Origin: Hexactinellida sp. DTS-2022
Taxonomy: Eukaryota; Porifera; Hexactinellida
Length of the DNA: 64,000 bases
Direction of reading: 5' to 3'
Assembly (NCBI GenBank): GCA_028753945.1
Contig: JAPNXP010000014.1
Span: 3,348,001-3,412,000 of the forward strand
Shown here: positions 1 through 10,607 of the stretch, piece after piece
Layout: each line of letters starts with the position of its first letter
Position numbering within the stretch: position 1 is the first letter of the stretch
Program-made: the position numbers and the translations under genes
Notes under the pieces: generated by a model
Told to the model about the DNA's origin: nothing
What the model saw: the letters and a program-made list of their open reading frames with translations, nothing else
The model's database searches: none

Positions 1-359
1 AGGCCATTTCACTGCTTTGGACCAGGGATAAGGTAAAGGCGGGTTTATTTTTATAACTGTAATCAATTACCAGATTAATTCTAGGCTCATTATATCAAAG
101 TAGTATATAAGTTCATAGTTGTCTCCCAACATAAATTGAAGCTCAAGTATATTGTTACGTGCAAACTAGACAGTAGAATTATGAAAACTATGCAAATATT
201 TAGAGGAATTTCTTATGAGTTTATTTGAGGCAGGTAGTAGGAACATTATGGTTCTTTGCCTTGTTCTTGTTAAGTATCAATTGGCTACTGTTGTTAAAAT
301 TTGAAGAATAAATTGATTTTCCTTCTGTACTAAACAATCTATTCACTCATCAACGAAGT

Positions 360-2004
360 CTTCGCACTTTTCACTATCGAGTTTTAGGAGAATGAGTTGC
401 CTGAATCCGATTGAGAACATAATTGCAAACACTTTCCAAGGGGAAACACCACATTTAGCACGTATTGGTTATGCCATTTTAAGCAGCCTCGACCAAAAAG
501 TCCAATCAAGGCAAAAGTTAAAATCCGGGTCTTCAATTTCCATTCAATTCCATATATTTAGTGAGTACTGAACAACATTCGGGGTACAAATATGAGATTT
601 TAGATAATTTCTTTAATAAGAAAGGCAGCATATCTTCCGATAAAAGCTAGAGGTTGTCTTGTGTATGAACTCAGGAAAAAACTTCAAAAGAGTGGCCACA
701 AACACATATGTGTGAAATCCAAATTCTCAGGATGGCTGCGATAAGTACCATCTTCATGGGTTTCGAAGCTGCTTGATAAATTCCATAAACGAATCTCTAT
801 TTACGGACAATATCTTTCCTATTATACAACTTTAGAATATTAGACTGTTTAAGTGCCCTCTCATTTCCACCAATATGTTTAGTTTTATATTTGTTTGTGT
901 AATCCAAAATGGTGTTCAATAAGATCAATTTGTATAAATGATGACAATACCTAGGTAATTCCACATTCGTCAGTCAATATTCTACAAGTTTAGTCCGGGG
1001 AATACTTGAATTATGAAAACTGGTGAAGGTTTGAACTGTTAATTGTCCTATGAACTGGCAACCTTTCCCAGGCCTAACCAACGAACTATTAAATCTGGCT
1101 TCATTATGTAATCTCGGTCCTTGAGACGAACTCCCTTCCAAGAGTGTTGATTAATCAATCAATGTCCATATCTATCGGTTTTCAAACATCAGCTGATTGA
1201 GAAATTGGCTGGCATTCCACGATTATATATCACTTTAACTTTAAGAAACTTGTCAAAATTGTAATAATGTTTTTGAACTGAAATGACTATGTATTTTATG
1301 TCATATTGACAATATGTATAAATACGGTATCAGGTGCCAAAAATCCTTTCATGGGGACCTTGATGTTAGATGATTTAGTGATTATGTCTTTTAATTTCTA
1401 GACTGTGAATTTTCTCTGTTCTTTACGTACAAGTCAACACTCTGTTTCATTGCCTGTACAATAACACACATGTTAAAATACAAAACTTTTATATTTAACA
1501 CAACTTGACAAACTTTGATCTGTAAATCATGCTCCTTTTTGTCTCTACCAAGCCGCTGATACTTGATAGTGTGATCATTAAGACGATCAGGTCACCAGGA
1601 AGGTATTTATGTACTGCGCCTTTCTTCAATGTAGCTTTTAATGGTCGTATCTTCGTTTGGCCATCAGTGTCAAGATATGTTTGTGTGTCAATGATATCAT
1701 CAGGATCAAAGTGTTGAGCACAAACGAAAATGTTTTTGAGTGTGTGAAGATCCTGCATATAATTACATAATTACGTAATGATGAATTAAAGTATGTAAGT
1801 GATGTTAAGCTTAAAGGAAAACTGGTAAATAATTAATTTAGCTTATCCTACAAGTAAAGACATATTCACCATCTCTATGCAGAAACCGTTTCCACTTATG
1901 GACGATGTCGTGCGGGCCAGAAGGAATGTGAAATACTGCAACACCACTATGATAACTATAGTATCCCATAGCACTTATGGGAGCAGAACAAGAGATTGGC
2001 ATGA
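360..2004 (-). pseudogene. THAP-domain P-element transposase remnant, copy 1
   Basis: P transposases bind transposon ends through an N-terminal THAP zinc finger and cut with an RNase H-fold catalytic core. Reading leftward, exon 1 (ATG at about 2004) starts MPISCSAP and contains AVFHIPSG and KWKRF, typical of THAP. A second piece at 1758-1620 carries VCAQHF and LKKGAVHKYLPG, the end of the THAP fold, behind a good acceptor (TGCAG). The second zinc-ligand cysteine is not visible. Further left are C-terminal fragments: a VRLKDRDY/RWLGLGK stretch near 1130-1060, DLIEHHFGLHKQI near 935-890, and RGCLKW followed by PLGKCLQ near 500-420. Each aligns by eye with the copy at 56844-60041. No catalytic core is recognisable between THAP and C-terminus. 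The frame is broken many times; this is a fossil gene. Confidence 0.65.
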
Positions 2005-2154
2005 GTCCAGGATATAAATAAACAAGGAGCTAGCATTACAAGGCACAGTATGATTGAATTGATGATAAATTGTAATTAGAATAGCTGATATTTACATAAT
2101 CGAAGCTCGTTAACTATATTTCTAAACCAAATAAGAATTTAGTTTTAACCAAAA

Positions 2155-2639
2155 CTAGCGCGCTTCGCTTGCTAGATCGCTTCGCGGCAGAACACAACCA
2201 CTCACCAACCGCTTCGCGGTTGGTGTGTGGTTTATATACTCCTAATATTGATTATAAAGCCGAAATAGGTCTAAAATAGTCAAATTTAATAATGTGAAAT
2301 TTAGTGATTACGTCATCATTCGATAATGAGTAAGTATAGTGGCAATCAGGAGTGACCAACGTGTCCGCATAATTAATGTACATGTTCTATTAAATTTTCA
2401 GATTTTTATCTCTTAAAGGGCGCGAATTATGTGCGATTAAGTGAATTTTAAGGGTTCTCGAAATGTGACAATGACGTCATAACTTGTCGAGGTGTGTGAA
2501 ATTTTGAGTGGAAACATCAACTTGTTGGCGTGTGCCAAAAGTTACCCCTATGTGCCAAAAATCACATTTGGAAACCGTCCACTTTCTTCAATCAACTCGT
2601 AGCATACTAACAAATATATATATATATATTGTGTTTTAG
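2155..2639 (-). mobile_element. Short Helitron-like element A (CTAG-T family)
   Basis: One of four copies in the window (others 11611-12112, about 17222-17979 and 33254-33751). Read on the minus strand it starts with a TAAAACACAA segment, then a TA microsatellite, and ends with a strong hairpin (CCAACCGC, GCGGTTGG) and a second GC-rich stem finishing GCGCTAG followed by T. A terminal hairpin followed by CTAG and a 3' T is the Helitron 3' signature. It has no coding capacity and lies inside P copy 1. Confidence 0.65.
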
Positions 2640-2878
2640 TTGTACATGTATAGATATATATGTTTACATTATGGGTATATAAGAAAATCCCCTTCATCTT
2701 ATCCCCGGTCCATGGGCATTTGGCTCAGTGAAATGGCCTTATGTTTAGTAGGCTGTGGAATAATATATATTAAAAGTTCCATACCCATGAAAAATGTATT
2801 AAGATAAGGCAAAATTCATTATAGAAATAATAGCTAGGGCTAGAAATATTTCTAAGAAGTTTGATAACAAGGAAAATA

Positions 2879-3163
2879 TCAAACATATCCAGTCAATAAT
2901 CTGAGAATTTGATGTCCTATTCGACGTTTCGTGTTGTAAATGTCCAATTCAAGAATGAATCTGTAATTGTCCTTTGGAAAAAATACCACAGCGTAAATTG
3001 GCATTTCTGTTTGATCTGTGAAGCGATCGTAAGTCATTTGTCGTTGGTTTGGATGTTTGTATAACTTCCAACAAATATTGCATTTCAGAAGCGAAAGGAA
3101 GTTGAAATTGAAATGGGAAGGAAAGAGTAGAAAAGAGTTCATAAACATACACCCCCACATCAA
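2879..3163 (-). other. Unassigned open frame between P copies
   Basis: A 94-codon open frame with a tyrosine- and phenylalanine-rich product (YDRFTDQTEMPIYAVVFFPK near the middle). I recognise no domain. It lies between two P elements in AT-rich DNA where frames of this length arise by chance, although the fairly balanced composition could mark an old exon. Nothing nearby supports expression. Confidence 0.12.
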
Positions 3164-3193
3164 TTATTGGACATTGATTGGGAAGATCCAGAC

Positions 3194-4110
3194 GTGACCT
3201 ACGTTATATAAGGCATATGCACAAACTTTGTGAAACTGGACCATGGATTAAAGGAAGGCTATTGATATATAGGTTATTTATCGTTATCTAAATAACTAGT
3301 AGTGATAGACCTCATAAATGTTCTATAACTATATAGGAACATAATTATGCCCAAGACTTTTAAAAAGAAATATATTGAATTTTAATTTGAATGTTGACAC
3401 ATTCCTCGGTTGCCATGGATATGTATATTTCTTAAAATGTGCCATAACTCATAAATTATCTATTTTATGTAAACTATGCTAGTACTGATCTATCTGCTAT
3501 TGGTAACTTCCTATTCATTGACAATACATTTTCTAGGCCTAACTTCAATAATTTTTGAGATAATGTGTGTATTACCTCATAAGGAATTAAGTGCTAATAA
3601 TTTTATTATCTCAAACATTATTGAAGTTAGGCCTAGAAAATGTATGATCAATGAATAGGAAGTTACCAATTGCGGATAGATCAGTACTAGCTAGTTTACA
3701 TAAAATAGATAATTTTTGACTTATGGCACATTTTAAGAAAAATACATATCCATGGCAATCGAGGAATGTGTCAACATTCCATTTATAATTCAATATATTT
3801 CTTTTAACAAGTCCTGGGCATCATTATGTTCAAATCTGAACATTTATAAAGCGTCTAACTCTGTTAAAAGCAGGCTATAAAAACACCATTATGCCCACCA
3901 AAAATAGCGATTGCGTAATCAAATGATGACATAGCTCAATTCTGAAGGGTTCTATGTATACCTTGATGTCATGTTCCTATATAGTTATAGAATATTTATG
4001 ATGTCTATCACTACTTGTTATTTAGATAACGATAAATAACCTATTTATCAATAGCCTTCCTTTAATCCATTGTCCAGTTTCACAAAGTTGGTGCATAGGC
4101 CATAGGCTAC
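3194..4110. repeat. Foldback (long palindromic) segment at the P copy 2 left end
   Basis: The left arm (about 3194-3570) is repeated in inverted order to the right (about 3610-4110) around a centre near 3595, so the segment could fold into a long hairpin. The right arm keeps about 125 bases (around 3840-3960) that the left arm has lost. Arm sequences match the subterminal region of the 5.5-kb P element (55562-56230) and the foldback at 23655-24380, showing that the palindrome belongs to the family. Confidence 0.75.
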
Positions 4111-4267
4111 TCTATATATGGCCTGACAGTAGATTTACTAGGGATGCACAAGAAGATGGGAAATTTTAATTTTTTAATGTTTTCTATATTGAACTACTAA
4201 GTTCTTTATACGTCTCTAGGTCGTAAACATAACTCAGCCCTGCTAGCCCGTGATTAGTTTAGCAGAT

Positions 4268-4411
4268 TACTTATATGGAGCTCAGTTACTGGTAACTGAA
4301 CTGCCATATAAGGAAGTGTTTCAATTCTAAAAGACCCATAAGCTCAGAAATTAAATTTAGACATAAATAAAAACCTACTTCAGTTACCAGTAACTCAGCT
4401 CCATATAAGTA
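4268..4411. mobile_element. 144-bp MITE with about 33-bp inverted termini
   Basis: TACTTATATGGAGCTCAGTT at the left is matched in inverse at the right with a single obvious mismatch in about 33 bases. No coding capacity. Superfamily unknown; the flanks do not show a clear duplication. It is nested in P copy 2. Confidence 0.6.
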
Positions 4412-4963
4412 TTTTGTAGTATTAGCTGTAATGAGAAGGGTGATTTGATTTTCATAATTTAATAGTAATAATAAACACAAATAGTACAATTTATAATATT
4501 AATATACAGTAAATATTACATAATTATTTGCTTTCTTTCCTCTCTCCTCTTTCTCTCTCTGGCTCTAGCAGTGACACACGACACACTTAACTACATAATA
4601 GAAATAAGAATAAACAGAGTAATACAAATCATGGTAAATACAAATAAGTAAACACATAATTAAGAGAATTTCTTTAAAATACGCTTTTCTATACTTTTTG
4701 AAAGAACCCAGCGAGTTATAATTCTTAACTTCGTTTGCAAGAAAGCAATTCGCTGCGGTAAAGACGAGCTTCGATAAGATGTTCCGACTAAACACACCAC
4801 AGCTAATACAAGTAGACTTCCAAATACTTGGATCACAATTATCACTATCTTCCAAATACAGCAACGCGAGTTCAAATATTATTTTTCTAGAAGGTCCACT
4901 TACAAGCTTCGCCAACAGCTCTTTATTGTTTTCGATGGCACTAAAGGTCTTCCATAAAACAAG

Positions 4964-5035
4964 AATGGATTTCAAAACTGGCTCAGATGGATTTCAAAAC
5001 TGGCTCAGATGGATTTCAAAACTGGCTCAGATGGA
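4964..5035. repeat. 22-bp unit repeated three times inside the transposase remnant
   Basis: The unit ATGGATTTCAAAACTGGCTCAG occurs three times without visible change, plus six further bases. It lies exactly where the P transposase remnant encodes SEPVLKSI. Because 22 is not a multiple of three, the expansion shifts the frame. Replication slippage after inactivation is the simplest explanation. Confidence 0.85.
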
Positions 5036-5217
5036 TATTTAAGTTTGCCACGGTCCGTTAGCTGCAGAAGTTTATACTGAGAGTCCAAGTTTAAATCAAG
5101 CAGAAATTATTTATCCACTGTCAGCATATGTAGACAGACGTGACACGGTTTTGTTCGTTCAGGTACTGACTGACAGGATATCCTGCAATAAAGGCTAATG
5201 ATTGAATAAACTGTGAA

Positions 5218-5351
5218 CAGTGGCGGCGCCAGGGGGTGACATTGCCCCCCTCTTTTGAGGCTGGGCCCCCCTAGAATAACAATGTTGAACAGTGTCGCCA
5301 CCCCTGGCCCCCCCAGAGATCCCCTATCTGTAAATTCTGGCGCCGCCTCTG
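5218..5351. mobile_element. 134-bp hAT MITE
   Basis: Starts CAGTGGCGGCGCCAGGG and ends CTGGCGCCGCCTCTG, flanked by a perfect 8-bp duplication ACTGTGAA (5210-5217 and 5352-5359). CAG termini with 8-bp duplications are the hAT signature. It interrupts the C-terminal coding part of P copy 2 and is therefore younger than that element. Confidence 0.9.
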
Positions 5352-7212
5352 ACTGTGAACCACAATCAATAGGTCTTGAATCTCATCAAGAAATGGCTCC
5401 AAATTGAATTCACCATCAGTAGTGGAATACGGACAAGAAAATGACTTGACAAATGACTGAATAGATTGAAAAGAAGTGTCTTCTTGGTCAGTAAATATGT
5501 TTGATTATGCTAGAAAGTTCAAGTCGATGCTCGGTTCTAGGATTTGAAGATAGGATGTGATAATTGGGACCCGACTTCATACAGTTAGACCGAAATGGTG
5601 TTCCAAGGGATCCGTCTGTAGAAAAGAGGACAACACATATATAAAGCCACAAGATTGAATCAAATGGTTGGTAATTTGTGGTAATGCATACAAGAATGTC
5701 TAAAACTGATGTATGTTTGTTTACTCAGTTTGCCATTTTTTCTGGTAAAGTTTGCCAAGCATCTAACCAAAACTACTCAACTCAAAAATAGAAATCGCTC
5801 GTAAATATAAGTCAAAGGTCTAGATAAATTATCGTTCAAACGTATTCCTTCAACTGGTGTGTTAACGTTGAATAATTTCCAAACAGTAAGAAGGGTATCA
5901 ACAAACTCCGGAGTATTATTTCTATATTCTGGATAACGCAATTCGTTCTGGATAGCTAGCGCAAATCTTGTTAATTCGTTAACGACTTTAAAAACCAGTT
6001 TGACATTTTGACGCTCTATGCTAGACGGCAAACATGACTCCATAGTCAAATGAGGGGCTAACTTGGCTAAACTTGTTCTTTCTGAATTATATAATTAACG
6101 TACATCTTGAAAGGATCCACAACCGAACTTAAGGGAGTAATCACAATAAGAACTAGAGTTGTATTTTAATGCAAGTTCCTGCAAAATAGATTCAATTTCT
6201 CGGATGTCACTAATTGCAGCAATGGGAACGGATATACTCTGTCCATTAAAATAGGCGGAGGTGGATAAATATGCATTGATTTCAAGGTACAAATATACGG
6301 AGATATTGTGTTCAGCCATTTTAGCGAGAACAAACGTTATGTTACTCTCATTGCGGAACCACACCAACCAACTATTAGGTAAAGAAATCAAGGTTAACTT
6401 ATCTTTCAAGTCCTGCAGAGAGTTGACCACAAACTTCTCTTTCTCTTGACTCTCGGACCTCAAGCTGAGTTGTAGTGTTTGGTTCATCAAGGCTTCCTCT
6501 TTTGCATCGTGTGACAAGCGATTCCGTTTGGTCGGTTTGTTTGAGTAATATGCCGGGCAGCAAGGCAGTAAACTTGGTACAGCGCCTTCCTTCAGCTTTG
6601 CCTTCGCCCGCGGTACTTCAGTAAAAGTACCATCTCCTTTTGGGGCTTTGAAAGTGTAATCTGTCTTATTTCTGAAAATTGTTTATACATACATAGACCA
6701 CCTTCAGGTCATCGATATCCTCGCGACGAGGAGCGCAGGTCCAGGCATGATTCAGGGTTGGAGGATTTTGAGGCATCTTGAACACAGGAACATGGTTATC
6801 TGGGTTGTAGTTGCTCTTGCATCCGGGGACAGAACACGAGTTAGGCATGAATAGAAGGTAATATGAATAAAATACCAAAGCGAAATTATAAGGATGAGAT
6901 TGTACGTCAATATAAGAGTGGAATACAATCTGATCAATAGTTGTATATATTCAAGAATGTTTCTAATTAATGTGGTTGATTATTATTATTATTTTTGAAA
7001 TTAAATATTGTGGTTGGATAGATATTACCATCTTTCCTTCATCCTTGGTCCATATTTTCTAGGTTACTGTCAGGCCATGTATAGAGTAGGATGCATAGGC
7101 CTTATATAACGTAGGTGACGATCCAGATTATTCATCTTATGAACAATCCATTCATAATCGGCAAATGTGAAATTTTTATCACAAAAACATCTAGATACTA
7201 TTTGCGATAGGT

Positions 7213-7850
7213 ATTGGAGCAATGCTCGGGGCGGGTTGATAAATGCGGGTTGCGGGGCCCGCAACGCGCAGGTTCTTGTGGCTCAAAGGATCATAATATT
7301 TGCGGGGCGGGTAGGGTACGGGACACGGAATCGTCTCACGGGTCGGGTGCGGGTCAGAGATTCTTACTGCGAGTTGGCGCGGGTTTGAGCAAGAGTTCTC
7401 GCTAAGGATTATTTGGGAGCGCAGTGTCCACTAATTGTAACAATGTACCCCTCTATAGTTCCTAAACAAAATTAATGATCAATATAATCTTAAGATGGCA
7501 GAAGTCTTGCGATGGAACGAATTGTACGGTGAATTTATTCGTAATCCCGAATAATAAACTCGTAATTCTATCTTCAAATTCCCCCCATAAATATTGCCGT
7601 CTTCTTTTTTCCTTAAGGATGCAAATATTTTTGTGCCCGCATTATGCGCCGAGTGTTTACACCCTATTATATAATCCTAGCTATAATATGTTCATCGAGT
7701 GTTGGTGCGGGTTGGGCGCGGGTTAATGTGAGTTAGTTGCCGGTTGGTGCGGGTTCATTTATTTATATTGTCTAATTTGCGGGGCGGGGCGGGTCAATCA
7801 CTAATAGATGCGGGGCGGGTGCGGGTCCCGCATATGACCCGCTCAAAGCT
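7213..7850. mobile_element. GC-rich GCGGGT-repeat element, probably hAT-derived
   Basis: Both ends are dense in GCGGGT and GGGGCGGG words (about 7220-7385 and 7700-7840), inverted relative to each other at the extremes (CTCGGGGCGGG at the left, GACCCGCTC at the right), around an AT-rich middle. The composition contrasts sharply with the surroundings. MITEs of this style commonly belong to hAT, but I cannot fix the exact termini or a duplication. Confidence 0.45.
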
Positions 7851-7854
7851 CTAG

Positions 7855-9315
7855 AAATTAGCGATCGAGCGGGAGCAGCCATTGCAAATGCTGTACTACA
7901 AGACTATGGAATAATTACCAATAGCGTAAATAGTGAACTGGTAATTGACAGAAACAAACTATGTAAGAGGACAAGTTTCTAGTAGAAATGATTTATCAAT
8001 AGTCGCTGCGAGAACCAACAATGGAATTACTGCTGTATAATATGATGGTCGTAAAGATAAAACAAGAGTGCACGTGGATAGTGACCATGGGGCAATTTCA
8101 CAGGATACTTCAATTGAACAACACTAACTACGCAATTTTTTCCGAGCCAGGAAACATATATGTTGCTCCTGTAACACCCTCAACAACAAAGGCAAAATAC
8201 ATATCAATGGAAATTATCGATGTTTGTCACTGTCATGATGCAGATTTAAAGGCAGTTGGAGTTGATGGATCTAGGGTTAACATTCGAATTATTAATGGCT
8301 GTATAAGATTACTCGAGCTAGAAAACATGACTCCACTACACTGGTTTATCTATCAATTACATTGCATCGAGCTTCCGCTGAGAGATCTATTTAATTTAAT
8401 CGATGGAAAAACAAGCGATGACAATTCGTTTAAAGGAGAAATTGGAAAATCGTTAAGTTGGGATTTACACAGTATTCCAGTTGTTTCTTACAGCCCTGTA
8501 TTATATAAAACAATATACATAAATTCCTTAATCGTAAATGACGTAATTTCTGATCAGAAGTACCCATATGAAATTTGTCATGCAGTCCATTCAGGTATCT
8601 GTACTCCTAAACTTGCTGCACTAAAACCTGGTGTCATTCATCATGCATGATGGTTAACATTGGAAAATAGAATACTTCGATACTACATATCTACAAGTGA
8701 ACCCACAATCGGACTGACATGTATAGTAAACTTCATCTTAAATTTCTACACACCTGGATTGGTTTAAAATAAAATCTAATCCGTTATGCTCAAGTGAACC
8801 TCAAATTCTTTTCTTCTCATTATGCCTACTACAACAGATACCCTTGAATGATCAGGAAGTTACCTGGCCAGTTATCCAGAGGAATGCCTATTTTTTGTCA
8901 CCAAGAAAATAGGCTATTATCTATGCTTTCTGACAATAATATTTACCGAGGCAAAAGGCGGTTTCACAAATTTTGGAACTACGTATCAATACAGAGGCTC
9001 ACGATTTAGAAAATATCCTACCTTTTATCCTTCCATCCTTAAAACGAAATCCTGATACCTATGTGTATATGATAAATTGGGAAGAGAAATTTGTCACAGA
9101 ACCATCTCCTTTTACAAAATGCCACTCAAATGAAGCTTTGATTTTTTGTGTAGACCATCCAATTTAGGATTCCTGGTTACCCTTGATACAATCAGGCTGT
9201 AGAGATAACCTTAAAATTAGTAACTGAAGCTTCACTATCAGTTACTTGGAGAAAAGGCAAGACAGGGGTTGATACTATCTACGATCACATCCCGAAAAAG
9301 CATGCCTGTTTTTGA
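7855..9315 (+). pseudogene. Decayed transposase-like gene of an unnamed animal repeat family
   Basis: Segments in sequence order: SDRAGAAIANAVLQDYG and IDRNKL (7860-7960); YDGRKDKTRV in another frame (about 8040-8070); a 209-codon open stretch (8021-8650) with VDGSRVNIRIINGCIRLLEL, PLHWFIYQLHCIELPLRDLF, LIDGKTSDDNSFKGEIGKSL and DQKYPYEICHAVHSG; a TGA directly followed by WLTLENRILRYYIS; later VIQRNAYFL, and VEITLKLVTEASLSVTWRKG near 9200-9260. From memory, this run of motifs recurs in many uncharacterised, repeated arthropod and other invertebrate proteins that behave like transposon products; I cannot confirm the family name or fold. The stop after HHA fits a CGA-to-TGA transition. Breaks are few in the 5' two thirds, so decay is moderate. 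Confidence 0.55.
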
Positions 9316-10017
9316 TTCAAAACAAGATTATCATTGCTAAATTGAGAATGATGTATATAGATCTGTTTGATAAAACACATTAATAATGCAACCTCTTTAT
9401 AAGTGGGGTCTCTTTAAATGGGGAACCTCTATAAGCGGGGGAATTTTGGTCGATATTCCTTCATTTCCATACAAATGCTCCTCTATAAGCGGTGAAGTGG
9501 GAATGGGGGACCTTAATTATAAAGGGATTAGTATCCCCATACAAAATTACCCCCATAAATGGGGGAGATGGACAAATTATATTATAATAACTTAGATATT
9601 ATGCTGCATTTCTAATAAATACACTCTAAAGTTCTGCAAAATAAATATTTCGGATGGCTCTACTCTAATGTTTTTTAAGAAATCATCAGCGGTGGATCAG
9701 AATTTAACTAAATTGTCAAAATATACAAATACTGACTAGAACTTACATTAATGGATGTGTTATAAGTATCATTTCATAATATGACCATATGTAGTGTCTA
9801 TCCATTTAAAATTATAACTGGGAATGGGGTTCGGGGGGCAATTCAAGTTTCCCGTCCCAAGCTACCCCACTTATAGAGGTTGCACTGTCGACAACATTAG
9901 GGAATTGCGAGGAATTATTGGAGAGGTGACGCAGGTGGGATTTAAGTTTCGCACAGATCAGGTAGAAAATATATGGCTAATTTAAATATGGACCATTATA
10001 GTTAGAGCTTAGCTCTA
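9198..10017 (+). repeat. 820-bp inverted duplication, arm 1
   Basis: This stretch equals the reverse complement of 25071-25890. Paired coordinates sum to 35088 at every point I checked from end to end, so there are no net indels, and I found no base difference by eye. It starts inside the 3' part of the transposase-like gene (VEITLKLVTEAS), contains a pogo-type MITE, and ends at the small palindrome TAGAGCTTAGCTCTA. Beyond 10017 the two loci continue with clearly diverged similarity (GTCATCGA and CTTTCTATTCAT words); to the left of 9198 they differ. Confidence 0.9.
9384..9887. mobile_element. pogo-like MITE inside duplication arm 1
   Basis: The left end TGCAACCTCTTTATAAGTGG is mirrored by CCACTTATAGAGGTTGCACTG at the right, with further copies of CTCTATAAGCGG inside. 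Such CAGTG...CACTG ends with 'hop over the row' type repeats are typical of pogo/Tigger MITEs. The TA flanks are not clean. The same MITE is present in the other arm, so it predates the duplication. An open frame across it (9386-9595) has no independent support. Confidence 0.65.
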
Positions 10018-10231
10018 GGTGTCATCGATGAGTCACTTTCTATTCATATTTAATACATTCAGTGTTTTTTTGAAGGATTTGCTTAGAGGGCCCTACCAAC
10101 AATTACAGGCACTCACTCTACATTTCATGATATTCAGTACTTAGCATGTTAAAAATTCGCGGCCCATTGAGATAAATTAGAAGCCCATTTGGTCTATGAT
10201 TTCCTTTAAAAAACACTGAGTACATTTATTT

Positions 10232-10590
10232 GTGCTAGTTACATTCCATAGTAGATATAGTGATATAGGATATAGTGATTTATTGGATATAGTGATATTC
10301 TTGGTTCTCTCGGTGGGTTTTCGAGAAAATCTCATGCAAATTTTATTGGTTATAGTGATGTCTTTAGTGGATAGAGTTAATATTTGTGCACAGATTATAC
10401 AAGTGTATTGGATTTTTGACCTTCTTGGCTCCCATAATTTTGTAATTCACACTATAAATATCGCTACTAGATATTTTCGATATGGAATTTTATTTACTTT
10501 TGAGAATATAATAATTGACATTGTATACAGTCATATATTAGTTGCTGTGATACACTGCATAGTGTGATATAATGGGTATTGATATATATT
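10232..10590. repeat. GGATATAGTGATA repeat, related to 56232-56545
   Basis: Several copies of a GGATATAGTGAT word bracket a middle that resembles the reverse complement of 56232-56545, including TATACAGTCATATATTAG and GTGATATAATGGGTAT. The copy inside the large P element has matching inverted ends, so this is probably a pogo/mariner-type MITE. The open frame across it (10232-10567) looks fortuitous. Confidence 0.55.
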
Positions 10591-10607
10591 TTATGCACGT
10601 TTTTGTT

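Larger units (their letters stand above)
1..2757 (-). mobile_element. P-superfamily DNA transposon, copy 1 (left tip lost at window edge)
   Basis: The first 45 bases (AGGCCATTTCACTG, then GGACC and GGGATAAG) reappear inverted at about 2695-2740, so the window seems to open just inside the left terminal repeat of an element ending near 2757. Between the ends lie minus-strand remnants of a THAP-type P transposase. The terminal blocks AAGGCC and GGACCA followed by AAAGG match the ends of the elements at 3194-7120, 11169-11452 and 55562-61078, placing it in the same family. The right tip is degraded, and no target duplication can be checked because the left flank is missing. A short Helitron-like element (2155-2639) sits inside its right half. 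Confidence 0.6.
4565..6848 (-). pseudogene. THAP-domain P-element transposase remnant, copy 2
   Basis: The reading starts at an ATG at 6848 (MPNSCSVPGCKSNY), a good THAP start with C-x4-C; the later VCINNF has Asn where THAP needs the His ligand. After a frame slip come LKEGAVPSLLP and a charged linker (6520-6420), then the helical region around NSWLVWFRNESN and SDIREIESIL (to 6095). The next recognisable part, SSIERQNVKLVF to KLFNVNTPVEGIRL (about 6010-5830), belongs to the region after the catalytic core, so some 300 residues holding the core are missing. Downstream are DPLEHHFGL behind an acceptor near 5610, LLQLTDRGKLKYPSEPVL near 5030, then LVLWKTFSA and a C-x2-C tail (4950-4650). A hAT MITE (5218-5351) and a 22-bp triplication further break it. 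Internally deleted fossil of the gene seen whole-length at 56844-60041. Confidence 0.75.
3194..7120 (-). mobile_element. P-superfamily DNA transposon, copy 2
   Basis: Left end GTGACCTACGTTATATAAGG at 3194; right end is its inverse, ending GTAGGTGACG at 7120. The 8 bases outside are ATCCAGAC (3186-3193) and ATCCAGAT (7121-7128), an 8-bp target duplication with one change, as expected for P elements. Within lie a foldback segment (3194-4110), a 144-bp MITE, a THAP transposase remnant on the minus strand and a hAT MITE. At 3.9 kb it is shorter than its 5.5-kb relative at 55562-61078, mainly because the central catalytic coding region is gone. It is clearly non-autonomous now. Confidence 0.85.

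Noticed and set aside
3476-3793. Open frames on both strands across the foldback centre
   Set aside because: They are the two faces of the palindrome and recur in every foldback copy (for example 55841-56125).
9386-9595. A 69-codon open frame conserved exactly at two loci (also 25493-25702)
   Set aside because: The identity comes from the 820-bp duplication, and the frame consists of pogo-like MITE end repeats (CTCTATAAGCGGGG).
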